Assembly (NCBI GenBank): GCA_945875135.1
Contig: CAMCJO010000122.1
Span: 1 to 6,772 of the forward strand
Direction: 5' to 3'
DNA length: 6,772 bases
Source: an uncultured Porphyromonas sp.
GTDB lineage: Bacteria; Bacteroidota; Bacteroidia; Bacteroidales; Porphyromonadaceae
In this document: positions 1 to 6,521 of the stretch, piece after piece
How the letters are laid out: each line of letters opens with the position of its first letter
How positions within the stretch are numbered: the first letter of the stretch is position 1
The notes under the pieces: generated by a model
What the model was told of the DNA's origin: nothing
Database searches by the model: none
The model's input: only the letters and a program-made list of their open reading frames with translations
Position numbers and translations under genes: made by a program

Positions 1-713
<713 letters not shown>

Positions 714-723
714 TTAATGTGTA

Positions 724-738
724 TGCAAAGCGTTTGCA
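724..738. promoter_or_regulatory. 15-bp palindrome in the gap leader, possible operator
   Basis: TGCAAA-GCG-TTTGCA is a perfect 6-bp inverted repeat with a 3-base centre, about 40 bases downstream of the predicted gap transcription start and 29 bases before the start codon. Its arms resemble half-sites of LacI/PurR-type regulators (GCAAA..TTTGC), although those operators usually have a 2-base CG centre. It could be a roadblock operator, a small RNA hairpin or chance. An imperfect stem around CCTAGG (751-768) lies in the same leader. Confidence 0.3.
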
Positions 739-784
739 CAAAAGCGGAAAGCTCCCCTAGGAGGAAGCACTCCTATTACTCGTA

Positions 785-815
785 CAAAGTTAAGCATTAA
801 ATGTTTGCGGTGCAA
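785..815 (-). promoter_or_regulatory. Bacteroidetes-type promoter of gap
   Basis: On the minus strand, TTG (bases 815-813) is followed after exactly 20 bases by TAACTTTG (792-785). This fits the known Bacteroides primary-sigma consensus, TTG or TTTG at -33 and TAnnTTTG at -7, with no mismatch in the -7 box. Initiation would be expected near base 778-780, giving a leader of about 84 bases before the gap start codon. The promoter lies 36 bases or more beyond the stop codon of the upstream urea transporter gene, so gap can be transcribed independently of that operon. Confidence 0.7.
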
Positions 816-851
816 CCCCCCTCGCCTCGTACTATGCTCAGCAGTCTAACC

Positions 852-1766
852 TTACCTCTTAGCGACTGCTAACTGACGACGTCTACTCCATAGCCATACA
901 ATCCATACGGACAGTACAAAAGGAGCCGTCAGCGGGATCAAACCTGCATAGAGTGCGAGTAGCTCTAGGAGCACAGAGAGCACTACGGAGACGACTGCGT
1001 AGAGCAAGCGTCGCTCGCTCGTACTAGCCCAATAGATGGCACAGAGCACGGCGTTGTAGCCCAGCAAGCCTTCGCGCCATACAGTCTCTGGTACGAAGGG
1101 GATCGCAAGCATCGGAATGAGTACTCCCAGCAAGGTGTAGAGAGCTTTGCGACGTGACTCCCAGGCGATAGCCAGGAAGAAGAGGACGCCGGTCAAGACA
1201 TTCGCCTGAAACATCACCTGCCCGACACTATCCCCAAGTGCCACCCCGAGCATGCGCCACTGTGACTGTCCCTCCTCTAGCTGCGCCACAGAGTCGAGGA
1301 GTCCTACCCCTTGCGGAGCTAGCATGCTCACGAGGAGTAGCACCCATACAGCGATGATAAAAGGTGCTGTCAGCCCGGGTAGCTGAGCATGCCGACGGAA
1401 GGTTCGTGCCAACCAGGTGGAGAGAGCCGCCCCAAGCACCAGCAGAAGTATCGAGAGCCAACTGATCTCCCAGTAGACCCCTATGGCGATACCCACCAAA
1501 GTACCGTTGAAGCCGTAGAGGCCATCGGCTATCTCCGACTTCGTGTCTCGCCAGAGCGCAGCGACCGCCCTAGAGACCAAACAGCCCAGAAGAGCTAAGA
1601 GTGCTAGCTGCCAAGAGTTGCAGAAGAGTCCCGCCAAGATCAGGACACCTGACAAAGCACTTTGCAAGAGAAACACTTGACTGAACCCCAGTAAGAGGAC
1701 CTTTATCTCCTGAAAGATAGTTTGCACAAGACCTCCTTTGTGAGGAGCGATAGAGCTTTTCGTCAT
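852..1766 (-). CDS. Urea transporter family (UT/SLC14-like) membrane channel
   Basis: Integral inner-membrane protein of 304 residues, expected to let urea move passively down its gradient. It shows the internal duplication typical of the family. The first half has GLYGFNGTLVG (82-92) and the signature LPGLTAPF (129-136). The second half has GLLGYNAVLCAI (233-244) and LIPLTAPF (276-283). The pore-lining motif G-Q-V-x-F-Q-x-N-x-x-x-G is clear in the second half (182-193) but divergent in the first (S-Q-V-F-L-L-Q-S-x-x-S-G, 29-40). The second signature has its proline one place later than the LPxxTxPF pattern. Most of the chain is hydrophobic, consistent with about ten membrane segments. Length is close to bacterial family members such as the Desulfovibrio channel. 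It is the last gene of the operon and starts 12 bases after the permease stop. No urease, carbonic anhydrase or nickel gene is in the window, so its substrate is assigned by family only and a related small solute is possible. Confidence 0.88.
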   Translation of the reverse strand: MTKSSIAPHKGGLVQTIFQEIKVLLLGFSQVFLLQSALSGVLILAGLFCNSWQLALLALLGCLVSRAVAALWRDTKSEIADGLYGFNGTLVGIAIGVYWEISWLSILLLVLGAALSTWLARTFRRHAQLPGLTAPFIIAVWVLLLVSMLAPQGVGLLDSVAQLEEGQSQWRMLGVALGDSVGQVMFQANVLTGVLFFLAIAWESRRKALYTLLGVLIPMLAIPFVPETVWREGLLGYNAVLCAIYWASTSERRLLYAVVSVVLSVLLELLALYAGLIPLTAPFVLSVWIVWLWSRRRQLAVAKR

Positions 1767-1778
1767 AGTCAGTCGTAG

Positions 1779-3026
1779 TTATTCGAAGCGAAGTGCCGTC
1801 GTCGGCGAGATCCGCTGGATGATGCGTGCCGGGAGAAGTAAGAGCAGGAGGCAGAGCAGGAGCGTCGCCACATTGACCACGATCCACGCCACAGGGCGGA
1901 TGCGCATCGCGACGTGCGAGATGTAGTAGACATTCGGGTCGAGCGTGAGCCACTGCCACTGGTACTGGCTCCAGATGATGACGCCCGCTAGGAGGTTGCC
2001 CCAGAGCATCCCCCAGGCGATAATGCGTAGAGCGATCGCCAGACTCATCGTCGTGAGCGATCGATAGGTCATGCCGAGTGCCTTGAGCAAGCCGATGGTC
2101 TGCGTCAAGTCTAGGATAATGATCAGGAGTGCGTTGATCATTGTAAAGGCCGCCACCAGAGCCATCAGCACCAGCAGTATCTGCACATTCGGCCGTAGCG
2201 AGTCGATCCACTGGTAGACCCCGCCATTGATCTGAGAGCCGGTGTAGATCCCCAGCGTCTCCTTGGTGACGCCAGGCTCCGAGAGCGACTGAATCAACTG
2301 GTCTGAGAGCGAGGTCTCCATCTCTAGGAGCGAGCGATCCCTGCTCTTTGCGAGGATCTCAATGCGTGTGTACTGATCTGGTTGCCAGCCCCCCACACGT
2401 CCTAGCAGGTCGTTGGTCACATAGGCGAGAGGCTGTGCCGTGTTGGTCAGCTCCAGTATCGCTATCAGCGTAAAGGAGCGCACCGACACCTTGTCGCCTA
2501 GGAAGTAGAGCACGACCTTGTCTCCGATCGCTAGTCCTAGCTTCTGCGCAGAGGCTTTAGGCAGGACGATCGGGTTGGCCCCCTCAGCAAGTATCGTGTC
2601 AGACAAGTCTCCCATAGCGCAGAGTGGCTTGAGGAATGTGAAGTCGTCTACCCCCGTGACGGCCACCCCCTGATAGGTACTGTCGGTCTTGATCATGCCA
2701 ACAGCTGTACGGACGGGGCGCACGGAGACTATCTCTGGCATCTCGCTCATTCGTTGCGTCATCTGGGGCGTCAGGGTGATCACATTGTCTAGGTCTATCG
2801 GCTGCTTGCCATACTCGCAGAGGATCACATCGCCTGTCACGAGCCGCACCGTATCACGGACGCTGTACTGAAAGCCGTCCATAATAGCAATGCCTAAGAG
2901 CATGACCGCTAGGCTCAGTGCTATGGCTGGGATCGCAAAGCGCACCAAGGCGTACACCTTGCTGTGACGACGATTCTCGCGACTATATAGCTGGCGAGCC
3001 AGCCAGATGGGTAGTCTTAGTCTCAT
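1779..3026 (-). CDS. FtsX/LolE-family ABC transporter permease
   Basis: Inner-membrane permease of 415 residues. The layout is that of MacB/LolCE-type mechanotransmission permeases: a short cytoplasmic N-terminus, membrane segment 1 (about 28-50), a large periplasmic domain (about 51-278), then three membrane segments (about 281-305, 325-352 and 380-400). The cytoplasmic sequence IGLLKALGMT (311-320) is the coupling-helix motif of the FtsX domain, and the tail ISPTTALRFE matches the family's usual C-terminus. Known members extract lipoproteins from the inner membrane (LolCDE) or drive periplasmic export or signalling. Which of these applies cannot be read from the sequence, though LolC/E-like is the nearest fit. 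Such permeases work with a LolD/MacB-type ATPase. None is present here, as the adjacent ATPase is of the soluble ABC-F class. The start codon overlaps the ABC-F stop codon by ATGA, which implies translational coupling. Confidence 0.88.
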   Translation of the reverse strand: MRLRLPIWLARQLYSRENRRHSKVYALVRFAIPAIALSLAVMLLGIAIMDGFQYSVRDTVRLVTGDVILCEYGKQPIDLDNVITLTPQMTQRMSEMPEIVSVRPVRTAVGMIKTDSTYQGVAVTGVDDFTFLKPLCAMGDLSDTILAEGANPIVLPKASAQKLGLAIGDKVVLYFLGDKVSVRSFTLIAILELTNTAQPLAYVTNDLLGRVGGWQPDQYTRIEILAKSRDRSLLEMETSLSDQLIQSLSEPGVTKETLGIYTGSQINGGVYQWIDSLRPNVQILLVLMALVAAFTMINALLIIILDLTQTIGLLKALGMTYRSLTTMSLAIALRIIAWGMLWGNLLAGVIIWSQYQWQWLTLDPNVYYISHVAMRIRPVAWIVVNVATLLLCLLLLLLPARIIQRISPTTALRFE

Positions 3027-4924
3027 GCTTCCTCTTCGATAGCAGCTAGTTCAAACCAACGCTCAGACGCTTGCTCCATCTCTTGCTGCGCCTGTGCAAT
3101 ATCCTCTCCCGCTTTGATCAGCTCTTCGTTGTTAAGGCTCCCCGAAGACATCCGCTGCTCTAGCTCCGCAATGCGTCCCTCGAGCTGCGGGATCTGCTGC
3201 TCCAGTTGCTGAAACTCTTGCTCCTCACGATAGCTGCGTCGCTTCTTTCGATTGCCTTGCCGAGTCGCCTGACTGGCTGCGGGTGCCGTGCTTTTGGTCT
3301 CCTGTGGCGTAGCCTGTTCAGCCGCTTGCTGCGCCTCGACCTCTTGCTGCAGACGATACTGGGTAAAGTTGCCCGGGAAGTCGCGAATATGCCCTCCCCG
3401 CTCGAAAACGAAGAGGTGCTCCACGAGCTTGTCCAGGAAGTAGCGGTCGTGCGTCACAATAATAAGGACACCCTCGAAGGAGCTAAGGTAGCTCTCCAGC
3501 ACGCCCAGCGTTGTAATGTCTAGATCATTCGTCGGCTCATCGAGTATGAGCAGGTTGGGGCTAGCCATCAGCACCGTACAGAGATAGAGTCGTCTGAGCT
3601 CACCGCCACTGAGCAGCGATACAGGCGTGTAGATACGATCACTGGTGAAGAGAAACCTCTGCAGTAGTTGCGTAGCTGAGACCGACTGACCCGTCACAGG
3701 ATCTGTAATGTGACTGGCTATGTCGGAGATTATGTCGATCACCCGCTTGTCAGGGGCGTAGTTCGGCAGTTTCTGTCCGAAGTAACCGATCTGCACCGTC
3801 TCTCCGATAAGCACCGATCCGCTGTCTGGCTCTAGCTCGCCGATGATCATCTTAAGCAGAGTCGTCTTGCCACAACCATTGGGACCGACGATACCGACAC
3901 GATCTCTGCGTGAGAAAGTGTAGTCAAAGTCTCGGATGAGTGGCTTCGACTCCTCAAAGCTCTTGGAGACACCCTCCAGCTCGATCACCTGCTTGCCTAG
4001 GCGAACGGACGAGTGAAGAGGCTCGATGGTCGTCTGCTCACGCAGTATCTGCCGCGCCTGGGATAGCTCCTGAGACAACTCCGCGAAGTGCTCCTTGCGG
4101 GCGCGCTGCTTACCACCTCGCGCTTGCGGGGTAGCACGCATCCAGACCAGCTCCTGACGATAGATATTAGCCAGTCGATCACTCGTCTGCGCCATTTGCT
4201 CTAGACGCTCTTGCCGCTTGGTGAGGAAGGTCTCATAGTTGCCCTCATAATTATAAAGCTGCTGCTGATCCATCTCCACGATACGGGTACAGATGTGATC
4301 GAGGAAGTAGCGGTCGTGAGTCACCAGTAGGAGCGTGAGTCGTGAGCGCGAGAGGTAACCCTCGAGCCACTCGATCACCTCTAGGTCTAGGTGGTTCGTC
4401 GGCTCATCGAGGATCAAGAGATCAGGCTGCTGGAGCAAAACTCCAGCAAGTGCTACCCGCTTGACCTCACCGCCAGAGAGCAGCTCCATAGGACGCTCCA
4501 CATCGGTGATACGTAGGGCGTGCAGTATGGCTGTCGCCTCCTGCTCATATTGCCACGCAGAGAGACGATCCATATCGGGTAGAAGTCGCTCCTGCGCCTC
4601 CGCATCGCCTCGCTCCACGGCACTCTGCCAGGCACCCACGAGATGCGCCGTGGGGTCATGTGGCGAAAAGACCGCATCAATCACCCGCACCCCCTCTGCA
4701 AAGCGATGCTGCTGAGAGAGGTAGCCGATGCGCAGCCCGTTGCGCCGCGTGATCGTCCCGCTGTCTGGCTCTAGCTCGCCCATGATGATGCGCAGTAGCG
4801 AGGACTTGCCCGTCCCATTGACCCCAACGAGCCCCACCTTGTCACCCTCTAGGAGCGAGAGCGAGATGTCCGTAAAGAGGACTCTATTGCCGAAACTTAG
4901 AGAGACATTATTCAGCTGTAGCAT
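3023..4924 (-). CDS. uup: ABC-F family ATPase, Uup-like, with C-terminal coiled coil
   Basis: Soluble protein of 633 residues with two ABC cassettes and no membrane segments. Cassette 1 has Walker A GVNGTGKS (34-41), signature LSGGE (149-153), Walker B LLILDEPTNHLD (169-180) and switch His203. Cassette 2 has GPNGCGKT (347-354), LSGGE (438-442), LLILDEPTNDLD (458-469) and His492. Both sites look catalytically complete. The inter-cassette linker includes ELVWMRATPQAR and KQRAR (258-276), typical of Uup. A low-complexity Gln/Ala stretch (about 524-555), a basic patch NRKKRRSY (558-565) and a predicted coiled coil (about 566-627) form the Uup-type C-terminal DNA- or RNA-binding extension. ABC-F proteins act on the ribosome, and Uup has also been linked to precise excision of transposons and to ribosome assembly. 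The start is placed directly before the first cassette strand (MLQLNNVSLSFG) and lies inside the end of the transglycosylase gene (17-base overlap). Function at the Uup rather than EttA level is an inference from the linker and tail. Confidence 0.92.
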   Translation of the reverse strand: MLQLNNVSLSFGNRVLFTDISLSLLEGDKVGLVGVNGTGKSSLLRIIMGELEPDSGTITRRNGLRIGYLSQQHRFAEGVRVIDAVFSPHDPTAHLVGAWQSAVERGDAEAQERLLPDMDRLSAWQYEQEATAILHALRITDVERPMELLSGGEVKRVALAGVLLQQPDLLILDEPTNHLDLEVIEWLEGYLSRSRLTLLLVTHDRYFLDHICTRIVEMDQQQLYNYEGNYETFLTKRQERLEQMAQTSDRLANIYRQELVWMRATPQARGGKQRARKEHFAELSQELSQARQILREQTTIEPLHSSVRLGKQVIELEGVSKSFEESKPLIRDFDYTFSRRDRVGIVGPNGCGKTTLLKMIIGELEPDSGSVLIGETVQIGYFGQKLPNYAPDKRVIDIISDIASHITDPVTGQSVSATQLLQRFLFTSDRIYTPVSLLSGGELRRLYLCTVLMASPNLLILDEPTNDLDITTLGVLESYLSSFEGVLIIVTHDRYFLDKLVEHLFVFERGGHIRDFPGNFTQYRLQQEVEAQQAAEQATPQETKSTAPAASQATRQGNRKKRRSYREEQEFQQLEQQIPQLEGRIAELEQRMSSGSLNNEELIKAGEDIAQAQQEMEQASERWFELAAIEEEA

Positions 4925-5903
4925 ATTGCACTTTCGATTTATAAGATTGCGCTCGGTTGAAGACCTCTGTCACGTAGCGCACCGTGTGATCGCCATTAGC
5001 ACGACCATGCTGCACGAGTGGATGGTTGTAGTACTTCGGCTCGTTCAGGCGAACCATATAGAGCTCCACAGAGCCGTCCCAGCGATCAGGGTCTAAGCCT
5101 GCGTCCTCCGCCAGACGACGCGCATCGAGGACATGCGCACTGCCCGAATTGTAAGAAGCGAGGGTAAACTTCATCCGCTGCTCCGCATCAGTGATATGGG
5201 CAAAGGCGCGACCGAAGTCTTGCAGTGCCATGCAGGCTATACGGACGGAGCTCTCGGCATGCTTGAGCTTAGCACGACTGTATCCATAGCGACGCCCCGT
5301 AGCGGGCATAATACCCATCAGCCCCGTAGCCCCCCCCATGCCGACGATCTCTGCACGAAACTTGGACTCCTGATAAGCTATCGCCGCTAAGACATACCAG
5401 TCCCAACCATACCGCTCACCATACCGCTGAAAGAGATAGTCCCACTCAGAGATCATACCCTGACGCCTGGGAGACTGTGCTTGTGACTTGTCTGCCGAGG
5501 CCTTAGACGTCGAGGTAGATTTTGTCGACACCACTATTACTTCCTCTTCTTCGTCGTCTTCCTCCCCTTCGTAAAGATCGAAGAGCTGTAGCCTGTTTGC
5601 TTCCACATTGGGCCATATCGAGTCATCGTCCAGTAGGTACTCCAGCGCATAGAGCGTGCTGTACTGCTCCAGCTCTTCGTAGACCTCACCGGCCCCCACC
5701 TCCGCAATCGGCACATCGTGCCACTCCGTCTGAGAGCGGGTCTCTACACGAGCCGTCTTAGGCTGAGGTGCTCGATAGACCACGGCAAAGTAGTAGACGA
5801 CACCCACGAGGACCGCCCCCCATAGCGACAGCGTTATGGTGCGTAGGAGCCTCCTCATACGAGTCGGATCACGACGTATCTCATCTCTTCGAGAGCATTT
5901 CAT
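4908..5903 (-). CDS. Membrane-anchored SLT-domain lytic transglycosylase (MltF-like catalytic domain)
   Basis: Cleaves the MurNAc-GlcNAc bond of peptidoglycan to give 1,6-anhydro ends. It has 331 residues. The basic N-terminus is followed by one membrane segment (about 22-42), so the rest is periplasmic. A region with no recognised domain (about 50-110) is followed by a strongly acidic stretch (YEGEEDDEEEE, 111-121) and a Ser/Lys/Thr/Ala linker. The catalytic SLT domain spans about 152-315. Glu179 in AYQES is the catalytic acid, GLMGIMP (194-200) follows, and ASYNSGSAH (249-257) is the AYNxG-like motif. The substrate-binding domain found in full-length MltF is absent. It is the first gene of the operon, and its last 17 bases contain the ABC-F start. 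I give the longest start, but ATG at 5858 (MRRLLRTITLSLWG) is a credible alternative. The extra 15 residues are only polar and charged, and a -7-like box at 5908-5915 would start RNA at about the first ATG. Neither start has a Shine-Dalgarno sequence. Confidence 0.9.
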   Translation of the reverse strand: MKCSRRDEIRRDPTRMRRLLRTITLSLWGAVLVGVVYYFAVVYRAPQPKTARVETRSQTEWHDVPIAEVGAGEVYEELEQYSTLYALEYLLDDDSIWPNVEANRLQLFDLYEGEEDDEEEEVIVVSTKSTSTSKASADKSQAQSPRRQGMISEWDYLFQRYGERYGWDWYVLAAIAYQESKFRAEIVGMGGATGLMGIMPATGRRYGYSRAKLKHAESSVRIACMALQDFGRAFAHITDAEQRMKFTLASYNSGSAHVLDARRLAEDAGLDPDRWDGSVELYMVRLNEPKYYNHPLVQHGRANGDHTVRYVTEVFNRAQSYKSKVQYATAE

Positions 5904-5907
5904 GTCG

Positions 5908-5923
5908 CTAAGGTACGAAATTA
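5908..5923 (-). promoter_or_regulatory. Possible -7 boxes for the transglycosylase operon
   Basis: On the minus strand two overlapping-range sequences each miss TAnnTTTG by one base: TACCTTAG (5915-5908) and TAATTTCG (5923-5916). Neither has a TTG at the correct distance upstream, so this is weak. If the first is used, RNA would begin near 5901, which would force translation from the ATG at 5858. If the second is used, the leader to the ATG at 5903 would be only a few bases. The boxes abut and partly overlap the heptamer repeats. Confidence 0.25.
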
Positions 5924-6006
5924 GAGATTAGAGGTGAGAAGCTAGATGTCTGATCATTCCGATAGCTCCGATCCATTCTGATCCCTAACCTCTCACCTCT
6001 AATCTC
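5918..6006. repeat. Degenerate heptamer repeats forming a 16-bp inverted repeat
   Basis: The left block has four consecutive 7-base units (AAATTAG 5918-5924, AGATTAG 5925-5931, AGGTGAG 5932-5938, AAGCTAG 5939-5945). The right block has three units in the opposite orientation (CTAACCT 5985-5991, CTCACCT 5992-5998, CTAATCT 5999-6005), with consensus CTMAYCT. Bases 5924-5939 are the exact reverse complement of 5991-6006, so either strand could form a 16-bp stem with a 51-base loop. The loop carries several GATC/CCGAT-like words. There is no T-run after either arm, so a classical intrinsic terminator is not supported. It may be part of a dispersed repeat or a cruciform-forming site. Confidence 0.8.
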
Positions 6007-6081
6007 CATTTACATATCTTTACAGGAGAATTCGTCCGATCCCCTCCTTTCTCGAATATCCACGTGGGTATTTTTTATTTT

Positions 6082-6174
6082 CCACGTGGGCGTCAAAAAA
6101 TTCCTCCGAAGTTTCATTTGATTCCTCCGAAGTTTCATTTCATTCTTCCGAAGTTTTATTTCGCGCCCACGTGG
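6082..6174. repeat. 11-bp inverted repeat flanking the 21-bp core units
   Basis: CCACGTGGGCG (6082-6092) is the exact reverse complement of CGCCCACGTGG (6164-6174). The CCACGTGG boxes next to the core therefore form terminal inverted repeats around the three 21-bp units. This makes 6082-6174 a 93-bp symmetric module inside the larger array, similar in shape to a REP or small non-autonomous repeat element. No target-site duplication was recognised at the module edges. Confidence 0.7.
6101..6163. repeat. Three tandem 21-bp repeats
   Basis: Three head-to-tail copies follow the pattern TTCYTCCGAAGTTTYATTT plus two bases (GA, CA, CG). Copies 1 and 2 differ at one base, and copy 3 has three or so changes and a perfect CTTCCGAAG. 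Because 21 is a multiple of three, the tandem stays in frame. This produces spurious 7-residue-periodic translations on both strands, so an open frame here is not evidence of a gene. Confidence 0.9.
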
Positions 6175-6232
6175 AGAATTTTCCATCTCCACCTGGATAT
6201 TTCAAAACCTCCACGTGGAAATCGATTTTCCC

Positions 6233-6250
6233 CGACACAGCGTCGTGTCG
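6233..6250. repeat. Short hairpin next to the array
   Basis: CGACAC (6233-6238) and GTGTCG (6245-6250) are perfect 6-bp complements around a 6-base loop. The hairpin directly adjoins the last 22-bp unit of the array. There is no T-run on either side, so it is not called a terminator. A separate 10-bp palindrome, AAATCGATTT, lies at 6219-6228. Confidence 0.5.
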
Positions 6251-6271
6251 ATATGTAATCTGTTCTAAATT

Positions 6272-6338
6272 ATTGTAACGAGCCGGCATTGAACTTCCCC
6301 AGCCAGGAGTAACGCATTACAATCGCTCTGTCAAGAGC
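6272..6338 (-). other. Cluster of nested potential RNA hairpins, possible structured element
   Basis: Read on the minus strand, GCTCT-TGTCA-type sequence at 6338-6325 forms a 5-bp stem (GCTCT/AGAGC) with the 4-base loop TGAC. It is followed by ATTGTAA (6323-6317), which pairs with TTACAAT (6278-6272). Inside this lies CTGGC (6306-6302), which pairs with GCCGG (6287-6283). The inner stem needs a G-U pair that exists only in minus-strand RNA, since the plus strand would have a C-A mismatch. The arrangement resembles an RNA, but there is no recognised family, promoter or terminator. It could equally be the outer part of a dispersed repeat. Confidence 0.3.
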
Positions 6339-6421
6339 TACACATGAGCGACAAGCGAGCAGTAGAGAGGTCGATGAGCTCATTGTATATAAGCGTCAGC
6401 ACTGGAGGAGGAGCAAAGAGA

Positions 6422-6453
6422 TTGTTTACTCGCCATTTTTTTTCGTATCTTCG
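6422..6453 (+). promoter_or_regulatory. Probable promoter of the secreted LRR-type gene
   Basis: TTG (6422-6424) is followed after 21 bases by TATCTTCG (6446-6453), one mismatch from the Bacteroides -7 consensus TAnnTTTG, and within the accepted spacing. RNA would start near 6460, leaving an A/T-rich leader of about 60 bases before the ATG at 6522, a normal layout for this phylum. The long T-run (6436-6443) lies in the spacer. Confidence 0.5.
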
Positions 6454-6521
6454 CTTGCAGGTGGTAGGTAGATTGTATATCTCCACTCCCAAAAACATTC
6501 TATACACTAACATAAACCGAT

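Larger units (their letters stand above)
6060..6232. repeat. Phased palindrome array: eight centres every 21-22 bp
   Basis: CCACGTGG occurs at 6060-6067, 6082-6089, 6167-6174 and 6211-6218, with a one-base variant CCACCTGG at 6189-6196. Between the second and third are three 21-bp units (6101-6121, 6122-6142, 6143-6163), each with CYTCCGAAG, which is palindromic about one central base. Palindrome centres fall at 6063.5, 6085.5, 6107, 6128, 6149, 6170.5, 6192.5 and 6214.5, so the intervals are 22, 21.5, 21, 21, 21.5, 22 and 22 bp. That is about two B-DNA turns, so all centres face the same side of the helix. Short A/T-rich tracts lie between many of the centres. The intervening 12-14 bases are A/T-rich and not conserved. 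This arrangement is read directly from the sequence. Its role is unknown to me. Confidence 0.85.
5904..6521. other. Divergent intergenic region, non-coding and repeat-rich
   Basis: This 618-base gap separates the minus-strand operon from the plus-strand secreted-protein gene. It is clearly richer in A+T than the genes and is dominated by repeats, described separately at 5918-6006, 6060-6232, 6233-6250 and 6272-6338. Short open frames here (6064-6258 plus, 6010-6192 minus, 6344-6613 plus, 6331-6534 minus) have no recognisable domain. They either follow the repeat period or overlap the signal peptide of the real gene, so I do not call them. Bases 6339-6421 show nothing I can name. Confidence 0.75.

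Noticed and set aside
816..851. Intrinsic terminator after the urea transporter gene
   Set aside because: Only a 4-bp stem (TGCT/AGCA) is present and no T-run follows on the minus strand, so read-through into gap cannot be excluded but a terminator is not supported.
1570..2211. 213-residue minus-strand open frame spanning the permease and urea transporter genes
   Set aside because: It lies in another frame across two well-supported membrane-protein genes and has a His/Asp/Arg-rich, domain-free translation.
6010..6192. Minus-strand open frame with KLRRN-type repeats
   Set aside because: It is the mirror translation of the same 21-bp DNA repeats. Both strands being open is a property of the repeat, not evidence of coding.
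6060..6232. CRISPR array
   Set aside because: The conserved part is only 8-9 bases, two different repeat types alternate, the intervening A/T-rich bases are too short for spacers, and no cas gene is present.
6064..6258. Open frame on the plus strand with 7-residue periodic translation (PPKFHL-like units)
   Set aside because: The period is produced by the 21-bp DNA repeats, the frame runs through palindromic boxes whose 22-bp spacing is not a multiple of three, and there is no promoter, start context or domain.
6280..6340. tRNA or tRNA remnant on the minus strand
   Set aside because: There is a D-arm-like hairpin and a GTTCAATGC word, but no 7-bp acceptor stem, no paired T-stem, no 5-bp anticodon stem and no GG in the loop.
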